DNA of 40,394 nt from Oscillospiraceae bacterium (GTDB lineage Bacteria > Bacillota > Clostridia > Oscillospirales > Ruminococcaceae): the NCBI GenBank assembly GCA_018434245.1, contig JAHDPQ010000084.1, positions 1 to 40,394 on the forward strand, in the 5' to 3' direction. A model generated the notes under the pieces. It ran no database searches. It was not told the DNA's origin and saw only the letters and a program-made list of their open reading frames with translations. Of this stretch, positions 1 through 7,486 are shown piece after piece (within the stretch, counting starts at the first letter, position 1; each line of letters starts with the position of its first letter). The translations under genes were made by a program, and so were the position numbers.

Positions 1-550
1 CACCCCTCTGCGCCGCAATCAGCCCATCTATATGGGAGTCAAGGGAGATCGTGCCCTTGAGATGGCAGGAGAGGTATCTGACGGGGTTCTGCTGTCTGCC
101 GGCTCGCCCATCGCCTATGTCAAGTACGCCAGAGAAAAGATTGCTGCCGGTGCACGGCGCGTGGGGCGCAATCCCTCCGAAATCAAAATTGCCGCCTATC
201 TACCCACCTACATCGATCTGGACAGCGCAGCCGCCAAGGAGCAGGCAAAGGGCGCCGTGGCTCGCTACATGGGTCTGCATGGCGCAAAACCTATTCTGAC
301 TACCTCAGGGCTGGATCCAGAGCTGCTTACCCATTTTCAGCAGGCTTTTATGAGAGGCGAAAAACCTACGTTGCCGGTTACCAACGACCTAGTGGATACT
401 CTGGTGGTGGCAGGCAATCCCAACGAATGCCGCCGCCGCATCGAAGATTACATTGAGGCCGGTGTGGATATGCCGGTAATTTTCGAAGCTCCCGGTGTCA
501 GCTCTCCTGCAAAGTGCATTGAGAATATCAAAAAATACCTAATGGATTAA
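1..550 (+). CDS. LLM-class flavin-dependent oxidoreductase, C-terminal part (5' end outside window)
   Basis: The reading frame is open to the left edge, so only about 182 C-terminal residues are visible. The first in-window Met (32) is internal to the domain. The segment with MGVKGDRALEMAGEVSDGV, a middle stretch on residues per year-like variation (KIAAYLP), and a closing GNPNECRRRIEDYIEAGVD match the end of the luciferase-like monooxygenase TIM barrel, where the last helices contact flavin (FMN or F420). Members move hydride or oxygenate small substrates; the substrate here is unknown. It lies upstream of an NCS1 permease and a second protein of the same family (2227-3252), suggesting one uptake-and-conversion unit. 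The gap to the permease is 168 bases with no clear terminator. Family call is firm, reaction is not. Confidence 0.85.
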   Translation, partial: TPLRRNQPIYMGVKGDRALEMAGEVSDGVLLSAGSPIAYVKYAREKIAAGARRVGRNPSEIKIAAYLPTYIDLDSAAAKEQAKGAVARYMGLHGAKPILTTSGLDPELLTHFQQAFMRGEKPTLPVTNDLVDTLVVAGNPNECRRRIEDYIEAGVDMPVIFEAPGVSSPAKCIENIKKYLMD

Positions 551-718
551 ATTCTGTTCATTGCGGATTCTGCACCGGTAAGGCGCAAAAGACAAGGCTT
601 TGCCCTAGTCGGTGGAGAGAGGTTGTTGCGCTTGGAGCGGTTGTTCCGAGCGAAATAATAAAGGAAGCCGTGCCTGCTATAAGGCGCAGAAAGAATGTGT
701 AGAGAGAGAGGTTATTTT

Positions 719-2140
719 ATGGACGAGAACAAGAGCACGAATGTGGAGCAACTGGGTATTGATCTGACCGAGCAAAGTTCCCTCATGCACGACTACGCCA
801 CAGTGGCTGTACCTCTAAACAAACGCAGAGGGTTTTACGGTACGGCAATGGTGTGGGTTGGATGGTGCATCAGCCTTTCTGCCTTTATGACCGGTGGAAC
901 CATTGCGGCCGGCTCTACCTTGCCTCAGGCTATCTTGGCTGTTTTGCTGGGCAACGGCTTGCTGGTGTTGCTCGGCAGCCTGTGCGGTGTGATTGGTTTC
1001 CGCTCAGGACGTACCACCTACCAGCTCTTTGAAGGCATGTTTGGTTCCACCAGCTCTACCTTTTCGGCTGTTATTCGCGGCGTTTCGGCCATGAGCTTTA
1101 TCGGCGTCCTGATCGATTCCTTTACCAACACCCTGTCTCAGCTGGTTCCTTGGTTCCCTAAATGGCTGGCTACCCTTATTTTTGCGGCCTGCATTACTCT
1201 TACTTCCATCAACGGCTTTAAGGGCTTAGAGATTCTTTCCAAAATAGCGGGACCAGCCCTGTGGGCTCTTGCCACCCTTGCTTTTTTCATGGCTTTGCGC
1301 CAGAGCGGCACCGCGACGCTGGCCAGTTGGGTCCCCGAAAAACCCATCCCCTTTATTACCGCAATGGGGGCGGCAGTTGCCACTTGGGTTGCAGGAGCCG
1401 GCATGACATCAGACCTTACGCGCTACAGTAAAAAGGCCTCCCATGTTTGGGGTGGCGCTGCCATCGGTTACGTCTGCGGCGCCGGCTTGTTCGAGCTGGT
1501 TGCCGTTGTGGCGGCAATTGCGGCCGGCAGCGCCAATTTGGCTATTGTTTTTAGCAATCTGGGGCTTTTAGTTCCCGCCGTGCTGATTCTGGGCCTTGCT
1601 CTGTGGACCACAACTGACAACAATATTTATTCTGCATCTCTGGCCTTTACCAACTCCTCCAAAATTCTGGGCAAAAATATTCCCAAGCCCTTCTGGACCA
1701 TTGTTTGCGTACTTATTGCAGTAGGGGTTTCCTTTATGGGAATTGCCTCCAACTTTGCCAAATGGCTTTCCTTTACCGGCTCTCTTACCGGGCCTCTGGC
1801 GGGTATGATGATCGCCCACTATCTCATTCTTAACCGCGGCACACGCTTTTTTATTCCCAAGCATTTCCGCCTTTCTGGCTGGCTTGCATGGGCGGTTGCG
1901 GGCTTTGGCTCCCAGATGACCTCCTCTACGATTCCTGCTGTTACAGCTATCATCCTGGGTTTTGTGTCCTACATCGTCTTCTACCTGGTTTTCGATGTTG
2001 CTCTCAATCTTCATAAGGGCAAGGATCTTGACAAGATTGCTGCTGAACAGGGCGAAATCTGGGTGATCCCCACCGCTTCCGAGGTAACCAAAGAGGTTAT
2101 GGAGGCCGAGGCCAAGCTAGCAGCTGCTTCCAACAAGTAG
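719..2140 (+). CDS. NCS1-family permease (cytosine/purine/allantoin type)
   Basis: A 473-residue, very hydrophobic protein with about twelve membrane segments and hydrophilic ends. The N-terminus (SLMHDYATVAVPLNKRRGF) followed by a first helix with WVGWCISLSAFMTGG is typical of CodB-like nucleobase:cation symporters. ATG 719 is chosen over an in-frame ATG at 695 because a purine-rich GAGAGAGAGG (701-711) sits just upstream of it. It should import a nucleobase or related heterocycle with Na+ or H+. Its neighbours on both sides are luciferase-like oxidoreductases, which suggests that the imported compound is their substrate. A hairpin terminator follows directly (2162-2200). CodB-like identity is likely; substrate is inference. 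Confidence 0.88.
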   Translation: MDENKSTNVEQLGIDLTEQSSLMHDYATVAVPLNKRRGFYGTAMVWVGWCISLSAFMTGGTIAAGSTLPQAILAVLLGNGLLVLLGSLCGVIGFRSGRTTYQLFEGMFGSTSSTFSAVIRGVSAMSFIGVLIDSFTNTLSQLVPWFPKWLATLIFAACITLTSINGFKGLEILSKIAGPALWALATLAFFMALRQSGTATLASWVPEKPIPFITAMGAAVATWVAGAGMTSDLTRYSKKASHVWGGAAIGYVCGAGLFELVAVVAAIAAGSANLAIVFSNLGLLVPAVLILGLALWTTTDNNIYSASLAFTNSSKILGKNIPKPFWTIVCVLIAVGVSFMGIASNFAKWLSFTGSLTGPLAGMMIAHYLILNRGTRFFIPKHFRLSGWLAWAVAGFGSQMTSSTIPAVTAIILGFVSYIVFYLVFDVALNLHKGKDLDKIAAEQGEIWVIPTASEVTKEVMEAEAKLAAASNK

Positions 2141-2161
2141 GCTGATATTTCCAATGATTTT

Positions 2162-2200
2162 AAGAAAAACCAAGGGCGTTTTCTCCCTTGGTTTTCTTAT
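2162..2200 (+). terminator. Rho-independent terminator after NCS1 permease
   Basis: AACCAAGGG and CCCTTGGTT pair across a short loop (CGTTTTCT), with A-rich sequence before and GTTTTCTT after. It lies 22 bases behind the permease stop and 27 bases ahead of the next gene, so that gene may be partly separately expressed or attenuated. Confidence 0.75.
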
Positions 2201-2226
2201 CACTTTCACTAAGGGAGGATTGTGCA

Positions 2227-3252
2227 ATGAAACAGATACGCTTTGGATTGGGGATTGCTACAGGTACCGAGGGCCTTATGTACCCGATTCCCTACTCTTC
2301 TGCCCGGGAGGTTGTAGATCTTTCGGTCCTGGCAGAGCGCCTTGGTTTTGATTCGGTTTGGGGCAACGACCATATACAGACTCAGGAGTATGTGTTCGAT
2401 GAGTTTGGAGCTTATCCGCGCTACTATGCACCTCTTATAGAGTTAGCAGCCATTGCGGAACATACGACTAACCTGCTGCTCTGCACCGCCTTGCTGGTGT
2501 TGCCTTTCCGGCACCCTGTCAACATAGCCAAGGAACTTGCCACCCTCGACCATCTTTCGGGAGGCCGGGTACGGCTGGGAGTCGGTATCGGAGCCTATCG
2601 GGAGGAATTTGAAGCCCAGTACGGCCGCGACGCTGCAGGAGTAAACCGGGGCGAGATGTTGGAAGAGAGTATTCAACTGTTAAACCGCATCTTTACCGAA
2701 GATACCGTCACCCACGAGGGCAAGTATTATTCGGTGCGCAACCTCAAATGCTTTCCCAAGCCGGTCCAGTCACCCTATCCTTTCTACTTTGGGGGCAACT
2801 CCACCATGAGTTATGCGCGGGTGGCCAAGTTTGGAACCGGATGGCTTCCTGCCGGCTTAAAACTGGAGGAAATGCGCCAGGCAGTCCAGCAAATTGGCTG
2901 TGAGTGCGAAAAGCAAGGTAGAAGCCTAGACGAAATTGATATTGCTCCTCAGTTTGGCATCTGCATTAAAAAAACCCACGAGGAGGCCCATGCCGCCTAT
3001 CGAAACAGTCAGCACTACCAGCACAGTCTTTCGCTTCAAAGCACCACCTATAAGGGCAAAGATATTACCAACTACGCCGAGCGGCGGATTGTGGGCTCTC
3101 CCCAAGAGGTTGCCCAGCGCATCCAAGACTATATTGATGCAGGCGTTACCCACTTTGCCGCCCTGATGTTTGCGGGAAACTCTCTGGAAGACACCAAGGA
3201 GCAAATGCACTGCTTTGCCGAAGAAGTTATGCCTCATTTTAAAAATCGATAA
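2227..3252 (+). CDS. LLM-class flavin-dependent oxidoreductase
   Basis: A 341-residue, full-length luciferase-like protein. It starts IRFGLGIATGTEG, carries the family signature ERLGFDSVWGNDHI (about residues 40-53), then LLVLPFRHPVNIAKELATLD and SGGRVRLGVGIG (about 97-130), and ends with GSPQEVAQRIQDYIDAGVTHF. ATG 2227 has GGGAGG (2213-2218) at good spacing; an in-frame ATG at 2188 lies inside the preceding terminator and is rejected. The family uses FMN or coenzyme F420 in a TIM barrel. Because the organism looks anaerobic, a reductase or dehydrogenase role may fit better than O2-dependent oxygenation, but this is inference. It is probably the functional partner of the permease before it and of the homologue at 1-550. 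Confidence 0.9.
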   Translation: MKQIRFGLGIATGTEGLMYPIPYSSAREVVDLSVLAERLGFDSVWGNDHIQTQEYVFDEFGAYPRYYAPLIELAAIAEHTTNLLLCTALLVLPFRHPVNIAKELATLDHLSGGRVRLGVGIGAYREEFEAQYGRDAAGVNRGEMLEESIQLLNRIFTEDTVTHEGKYYSVRNLKCFPKPVQSPYPFYFGGNSTMSYARVAKFGTGWLPAGLKLEEMRQAVQQIGCECEKQGRSLDEIDIAPQFGICIKKTHEEAHAAYRNSQHYQHSLSLQSTTYKGKDITNYAERRIVGSPQEVAQRIQDYIDAGVTHFAALMFAGNSLEDTKEQMHCFAEEVMPHFKNR

Positions 3253-3281
3253 AGGCCTCTGGAACGGTTCCGGTGGCTGCA

Positions 3282-3307
3282 GGGGGGGGCGGTCCCCCCC
3301 TTTTTTT
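3282..3307 (+). terminator. Rho-independent terminator after LLM oxidoreductase
   Basis: A run of G (3282-3289), loop CGGT, seven C and seven T. It closes the oxidoreductase-permease region. Confidence 0.9.
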
Positions 3308-3373
3308 GCTTTATTTTGCAATTATGAGCTTTTTATAAAACGAGCCTGCCGCCTGTCCTTTGGGGCAATCCTA

Positions 3374-3730
3374 TTAACCCCCCAGACTTTTCAGGTAGAT
3401 GGCGATATAATCCTCCAGCCCTTCCAGCTCCTCCCGGGTGGGGAGCCGTCCGGTTTTGCAATAAAAATACTGCCCCAGCCAATCGGAATCCTCCAGTTGT
3501 TCCCGGTTCTTTACCACCGCCTCTTCCGGCAGCACCCCCAGCAGATAATCGGTGGAAACCCCCAAGAACCCTGCTATTTTGGTAAGAGTGGCCGCAGACA
3601 ACCCAGTTTTGCGCCCCGACTTTAAATCGGTCAAAGCTCCCCGGCTCACCCCCGCCAAACGGCACATCTGTGACATGTTAATTCCCTCCAGCTGGCATAG
3701 CCCCTCAATCCTGTGATATAGCCCTTCCAT
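3374..3730 (-). CDS. XRE/cI-type helix-turn-helix repressor
   Basis: A 118-residue DNA-binding protein. Residues about 17-52 (INMSQMCRLAGVSRGALTD, then GLSAATLTKIAGFLGVS) form the XRE helix-turn-helix, where the recognition helix is VSRGALTDLKSG. The following STDYLLG is typical of phage CI-like and SinR-like repressors. The C-terminal half (residues 70-118, with a ELEGLEDYIAIYLKSL helix) is likely for dimerisation. There is no LexA-type peptidase domain, so induction by RecA cleavage is not expected. The gene is divergent from the tail-fibre-like pair at 3870-5623, and repeated TTTACGTA sequences lie between them, so it most likely represses that pair and itself. Confidence 0.88.
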   Translation of the reverse strand: MEGLYHRIEGLCQLEGINMSQMCRLAGVSRGALTDLKSGRKTGLSAATLTKIAGFLGVSTDYLLGVLPEEAVVKNREQLEDSDWLGQYFYCKTGRLPTREELEGLEDYIAIYLKSLGG

Positions 3731-3753
3731 ACAGCACCTGCCTTTGTCAGTAT

Positions 3754-3771
3754 TTTACGCAACTACGTAAA
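3754..3771. promoter_or_regulatory. 18-bp near-palindromic operator, TTTACG(N6)CGTAAA
   Basis: TTTACGCAACTACGTAAA reads almost the same on both strands, with half-sites TTTACGYA. It lies 7 bases upstream of the -35 box of the rightward promoter and 24 bases upstream of the repressor start codon, where it could block both directions. Related half-sites recur at 3793-3800, 3812-3818 and 3844-3850. Presumed ligand is the XRE protein next door. Confidence 0.65.
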
Positions 3772-3777
3772 AACTCA

Positions 3778-3807
3778 TTGACATTTATTCCTTTTACGTA
3801 GTATAGT
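3778..3807 (+). promoter_or_regulatory. Sigma-A promoter of the tail-fibre-like cassette
   Basis: TTGACA (3778-3783) and TATAGT (3802-3807) are separated by 18 bases. A TTTACGTA repressor half-site (3793-3800) sits inside the spacer and TTACGTA (3812-3818) at the expected start site, a layout that allows tight repression. Confidence 0.75.
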
Positions 3808-3869
3808 GGTGTTACGTATACACGCCCATTTTATTTCACGTTACCGTAAATGTCAATAGGAGGTTGCGT

Positions 3870-4751
3870 ATGCCACTCAAGCCCATGTACCCTGCCAACA
3901 ACCCGGTTACAGTGCAGCTGGCTCAGGATCTCTCATCCACCGATGCTCTGATTCCCGTCACCGATGTCTCCCTGTTTCCCGCTCCCCCCAACTTTGTCAC
4001 CATCGGCACCGAGCAAAACGCCGAGACCATCCTCTACACCGGCCTGGATCTGGAAGGCGGCCGCCTGACCGGATGCCAAAGAGGGCGATTCGGCACCCTT
4101 TCGGCCGATTGGCCTGCCGGAGAGTTCATCTATCATGCCTGGAGTCCCGATAACACCAACATCCTGATGGAGAACATCCTCACTCTGGCAGACGAAAAAG
4201 CCTCTGCTCAGGAATTGCTCCGTCTGGACGATGTTCTGAAGGGGCTGGAAGGCAGCCTGCAAAGCCTCAACGAAGGCAAGGCCAATGCTACAGCGGTGGA
4301 GGAGGTGGCTCAATCTCTGAACAGCCTTGCTCTCCGGTTGGATGGCTTGGAATCCCTAAAGGCCGATGCCTCTCAGATCACCCGCATCGATGGGGAGCTT
4401 TCGAATTTATCCACAGCGCTAGAGAGCAAAGCCTCGGTCAATGCTTTGGCTACCAAGGCCGACATGGATCAGGTGGAGGCCCTCACACGTCGGGTCTATT
4501 CCGTCTCCCTCACCGCAGCAGGTTGGAGCCCAAGCGGCGACCTGTTCCGCCATTCCCTCTCCCTTCCGGCCCAAGATGGAGATCAGGCCGATTTTTCGGC
4601 CCCTATGCCGGTACTCTATCAGTTGGCCCAAGACGGCATCCTCGTCCATTTTGAAAACGAAGGCGGCATTCTTTCCGCCGTGGCCAGCGGACAGCCCGGC
4701 TTTGACTTTTCCGCTCAGGCAACTCTTTACAAGGTGGTGTCCGGCGCATGA
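3870..4751 (+). CDS. Phage tail-fibre/structural-like protein with coiled coil
   Basis: A 293-residue protein starting at ATG 3870, six bases behind TAGGAGG. The N-terminal 100 residues (VTIGTEQNAETILYTG, then LTGCQRGRFGT and a final helix NTNILMENILTLADEK) resemble the virion-attachment part of phage fibre proteins. Residues about 100-210 are heptad-rich and polar (LEGSLQSLNEGKAN, LALRLDGLESLKAD, LEGLSNLSTALESKA-like spacing), as in trimeric fibre stalks. The C-terminal 80 residues form a small beta-rich domain (VSLTAAGWSPSGDLFRHSL). It overlaps the next gene by four bases (ATGA), so the two are translated together. No capsid, terminase, lysis or integrase gene accompanies it. Phage descent is well supported; a present function is not known. 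Confidence 0.7.
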   Translation: MPLKPMYPANNPVTVQLAQDLSSTDALIPVTDVSLFPAPPNFVTIGTEQNAETILYTGLDLEGGRLTGCQRGRFGTLSADWPAGEFIYHAWSPDNTNILMENILTLADEKASAQELLRLDDVLKGLEGSLQSLNEGKANATAVEEVAQSLNSLALRLDGLESLKADASQITRIDGELSNLSTALESKASVNALATKADMDQVEALTRRVYSVSLTAAGWSPSGDLFRHSLSLPAQDGDQADFSAPMPVLYQLAQDGILVHFENEGGILSAVASGQPGFDFSAQATLYKVVSGA

Positions 4752-5623
4752 TCACCCGTGGAAAAGCAGGCCCTGTCTGGATCAAGGTTCCGCCCTTGGG
4801 AATCCCCTTGGCAAGCCTTTCCCTTCGCTCCCTGGTGCAGATACCGGTGAAAGCCCAGTTCCACAGTCTGTTTGGAAAACACATCGTGTTTCGCATGGCG
4901 GATATAGGACATCAGGGGTATCCGGCGGACTGCGTGACTTTGATATCCGATGGTGCCATCTTCGCCATGTGCTTTGACGCCACGGAGCCGGATAATCCCA
5001 ATGGCGAACGGCAGTACGAAGGCAACAACCGCTACATCCACTCCAACATTGCCCAGTGGCTGAACAGCGATGCTCCCCCCGGGCAATGGTATCACCCTGC
5101 ACACCCTTATGACGCTCCCCCCACCGCGGAAAACGTTTATCTGGGTATTAACCCCAGTGCCTCCCTTCCGGGCTTCTTGCATATTCTGGAGCCACAGTTT
5201 GTACCCCAGCTGCTCCTGACCGATCTGGTGGTGCGAAGGTCCCAGTTCGACGGAGACGGCACCGATACCTTTCAGGCAAAGGTGTTTCTGGCCAGCACAA
5301 CGGAATTAGGCGCGGGCACGGAAGGCGGCGTAAACGAAGGGCCTGCCTTTCCCATCTTCACCGTTGCCAGTGAGCGGATTTGCTCCTTTACCCCGGAAGC
5401 CGAGGCCAACTGCACTCTTGCCGAGGAAGGCCCAGCCTATTGGTGGTGCCGCACCCCCTTTTACCGGGACGAAATCGCTGCCCGGTCCATTACCCCCTAC
5501 GGAACACGTTCCTACCCCAATGCGCGCTCCGGCGCAGTCGGTGTTCGCCCCCTCTGCAACCTGCCCTCCACCGCTATGGTTTCCCCTCCCGATCAGGGCG
5601 GCATCCATACTCTGTTGCCGTAA
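4748..5623 (+). CDS. DUF6273-type protein, putative tail-tip or adhesin partner
   Basis: A 291-residue protein translationally coupled to the preceding fibre-like gene. After about 45 residues of leader, the pattern HSNIAQWLNSD (about 93-103), a VFLAS block (about 178-182), YWWCRTPFY (about 236-244) and a final GAVGVRPLCNL (about 266-276) matches the DUF6273 domain, which has a compact fold and is frequent in Firmicute phage tail and surface proteins. No signal peptide or membrane segment is seen, consistent with assembly onto a particle or the fibre rather than secretion. It ends 30 bases before a strong terminator. The domain call is from remembered motif pattern and should be treated as probable. 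Confidence 0.65.
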   Translation: MITRGKAGPVWIKVPPLGIPLASLSLRSLVQIPVKAQFHSLFGKHIVFRMADIGHQGYPADCVTLISDGAIFAMCFDATEPDNPNGERQYEGNNRYIHSNIAQWLNSDAPPGQWYHPAHPYDAPPTAENVYLGINPSASLPGFLHILEPQFVPQLLLTDLVVRRSQFDGDGTDTFQAKVFLASTTELGAGTEGGVNEGPAFPIFTVASERICSFTPEAEANCTLAEEGPAYWWCRTPFYRDEIAARSITPYGTRSYPNARSGAVGVRPLCNLPSTAMVSPPDQGGIHTLLP

Positions 5624-5654
5624 AGCTGTGCAGAAGAGCAGGTATTGGCGCGAA

Positions 5655-5690
5655 AAAAGCCCACGTTACTTAAAACGTGGGCTTTTGACA
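5655..5690 (+). terminator. Rho-independent terminator of the tail-fibre-like cassette
   Basis: AAAAGCCCACGTT and AACGTGGGCTTTT form a perfect 13-bp stem around a six-base loop. The symmetry would also allow function from the other strand, but the nearest leftward gene (ridA) ends 160 bases away. Confidence 0.9.
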
Positions 5691-5850
5691 TTGCCTGTGG
5701 GCAGGAAATCCAAAGGAGATTCCCCGTTGCCACCCTATTTGCAATCTCCGGCTGGATGCGGTGCGACCGCACATCTGAAGCGTTTCATTTCTGGAACATA
5801 GCTGGAGATGCCGGTCTCAGTATTGTGGTGACAGAGCTTATGTCTAAAAG

Positions 5851-6234
5851 CTACTTTTCAATGGCCGCAATGGCCTCTACCTCGCAGAGCACGCCCTTGG
5901 GCAGTTCCCGCACTGCCACGCAGGAGCGGGCGGGCTTGTTGTTGACAAAGTACTTGCCGTAAACCTGGTTAAAGGCGGCAAAGTCGGCCATATCCGCTAG
6001 GAAGCAGGTGGTTTTGATCACGTTGTCGAATCCGATACCGTTGGCTTTCAGCACGGCTTCCAGATTGCGCAGCGCAAGATCCGCCTGGGCTGCAACATCA
6101 TCGCCTTTCACCTCTCCGGTGGCAGGGTCCAGAGGAATCTGCCCCGAGGTAAACAAAAAGTTCTGAAAACGAATGGCTTGAGAATAAGGGCCGATGGCTG
6201 CCGGAGCATCCGGTGTATTGGTGGGAATCAACAT
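5851..6234 (-). CDS. ridA: RidA family enamine/imine deaminase
   Basis: A 127-residue RidA (YjgF/YER057c/UK114) protein. It hydrolyses reactive 2-aminoacrylate and other enamines/imines made by PLP enzymes. Typical features are AIGPYSQAI (residues 12-20), FTSGQIPLDP, QADLALRNLEAVLKANG, the substrate-binding Arg in PARSCVAV (about residue 105) and the Glu in LCEVEAIA near the C-terminus. Length is normal for a homotrimer subunit. The start has AAGGAGTG at 6243-6250. It stands alone between convergent and divergent neighbours. A related protein, RutC, acts in pyrimidine ring breakdown beside a luciferase-like RutA, but this one is separated from the permease/oxidoreductase genes by the phage cassette. 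Confidence 0.95.
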   Translation of the reverse strand: MLIPTNTPDAPAAIGPYSQAIRFQNFLFTSGQIPLDPATGEVKGDDVAAQADLALRNLEAVLKANGIGFDNVIKTTCFLADMADFAAFNQVYGKYFVNNKPARSCVAVRELPKGVLCEVEAIAAIEK

Positions 6235-6443
6235 GATAAAGCACTCCTTTTCATTATTAAAATAATCGTGTTAATTGGCCGGAGAAAGAACAAAACTGGT
6301 TAGAATCAGGAAAATCCGGAAAAATACCGGAGATAGCGGTATACAATAGCCTGCAATTGTGCTATACTTATTAAGTATGCTGGCAGCGCGCCGTCCACGG
6401 CAACGGCACTTTTGCCTTACAGCAAGACGAGAGGATGAAGCAG

Positions 6444-6758
6444 ATGGCCGGAAATGAAACAACCAAAAAGATGCTCACCTATAGGGGAAAGCCCTTGGTG
6501 CGCAGTGGCAACACCATCTATTATGGAGATATGGCAGACGAATTCGTGGCCATGCTGCAAATACTGGATACCGGGGACTTTGAGGGGCTGGAGATTTCCA
6601 AAAAGGTTACGGTGCAAATTTTGTCTACCAATGCCGAGCTGCGCCTCAAAGAGCGGATTAAGAAAAAGACAGAGAAGAACAATCTCTACGATGCCCTTAA
6701 AATCGCTTCCATCTGGCTGGAGCGGATGCTCGAATTCCCCGACGACACCACAGAGTGA
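6444..6758 (+). CDS. Conserved hypothetical protein of Clostridia
   Basis: A 104-residue soluble protein that I do not recognise by name. ATG 6444 is preferred to ATG 6435 because GAGAGG (6429-6434) is at correct spacing only for the former. It opens with LTYRGKPLVRSGNTIYYG and has a beta-rich first half, KVTVQILSTNAELRLKERI in the middle, and a helical end (LYDALKIASIWLERML). The even composition and codon use like its neighbours suggest a real, vertically inherited gene. It is monocistronic, with a likely promoter containing TATACT (6363-6368) and a strong terminator behind it. Confidence 0.75.
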   Translation: MAGNETTKKMLTYRGKPLVRSGNTIYYGDMADEFVAMLQILDTGDFEGLEISKKVTVQILSTNAELRLKERIKKKTEKNNLYDALKIASIWLERMLEFPDDTTE

Positions 6759-6766
6759 GCAGGCAG

Positions 6767-6795
6767 GCTCCCGGTCTTTTGGCCGGGAGCTTTTT
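6767..6795 (+). terminator. Rho-independent terminator after the 6444 gene
   Basis: GCTCCCGG and CCGGGAGC pair around TCTTTTGG and are followed by five T. Confidence 0.9.
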
Positions 6796-6819
6796 GGTCG
6801 CCGGAAGTGGAAGGTAAGG

Positions 6820-7449
6820 CTATCCTCCCAGTGTGATGTCGCAGTCCTGATACCAGTTTAGAGCATCCAAAAAGTGCTGCTCGGTAAAGTCGGGCCAGTA
6901 ATCGTCCACCACATAGATATCGGCGTAGACGCTTTGAACCGGCAAAAATCCCGAAAGCCGCCGGCGACCTCCCCAACGAATGAGCAGATCGATCCGGGAA
7001 ATATCCCGGGAGGCAATCTGGCCCCCACCGGTCAAAGCAGTTTTCAAATCCCACTCCCAGTCATAGTTGACCAAAAGGTTCAGCTTGATTTTTCCCTCCC
7101 CAAAGGAACGGCGCTTGCCGGCATAGGGCAAAAGCTCCTGCGGAAAGGCCGGGGAGCCGGTGTTGCCCAGCACCAACAGATCGGCATCCCTCTGCTCAAG
7201 GGCATGGGCTACCTCCACACAGGCCCTGGTGAAGGCATCCCGCTGATCTTTGGCCCGCTTATTGTTATCCCGGGTAAACCCGTAGATGGTGGCTTCCTGA
7301 ATGCCATGTTCCAACAGCAGGTGGTACAGCCGAAGGCCGGGAGAAATTCCATGATGGTATCCCTCCCCCTTTTCCATTCCCTGCTGTTGGGCCCAGCGCC
7401 GGTTGCCGTCGGGAATGATGCCAACGTGGCGGGGCAGACGCTTGAACAT
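6820..7449 (-). CDS. Short cis-prenyltransferase (UppS-like) paralogue
   Basis: A 209-residue member of the undecaprenyl diphosphate synthase family, which condenses isopentenyl diphosphate onto an allylic diphosphate. ATG 7449 has GGGAGG (7457-7462) ahead of it; the frame stays open further upstream but overlaps the preceding gene. The substrate motif HVGIIPDGNRRWA (residues 7-19) is intact, and the C-terminal LLIRWGGRRRLSGFLPVQ block is recognisable. Differences from housekeeping UppS are the shorter length (usual about 240-250), YGFTRDNNKR where YAFSTENWKR is usual, and VYAD where AYAE normally supplies the Mg-binding Glu. It lies 37 bases behind the LRR membrane protein, so the two likely form an operon. 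It may make a different chain length or have lost activity. Confidence 0.85.
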   Translation of the reverse strand: MFKRLPRHVGIIPDGNRRWAQQQGMEKGEGYHHGISPGLRLYHLLLEHGIQEATIYGFTRDNNKRAKDQRDAFTRACVEVAHALEQRDADLLVLGNTGSPAFPQELLPYAGKRRSFGEGKIKLNLLVNYDWEWDLKTALTGGGQIASRDISRIDLLIRWGGRRRLSGFLPVQSVYADIYVVDDYWPDFTEQHFLDALNWYQDCDITLGG

Positions 7450-7486
7450 GTTGCAGCCTCCCTTGGCCCTATGGCTTTCCGGCCGG

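Noticed and set aside
4748-5623. Variable protein of a diversity-generating retroelement, because the DUF6273-like end (NARSGAVGVRP) recalls variable-region lectin folds
   Set aside because: No reverse transcriptase, accessory gene or template repeat with A-to-N differences is visible in the window.
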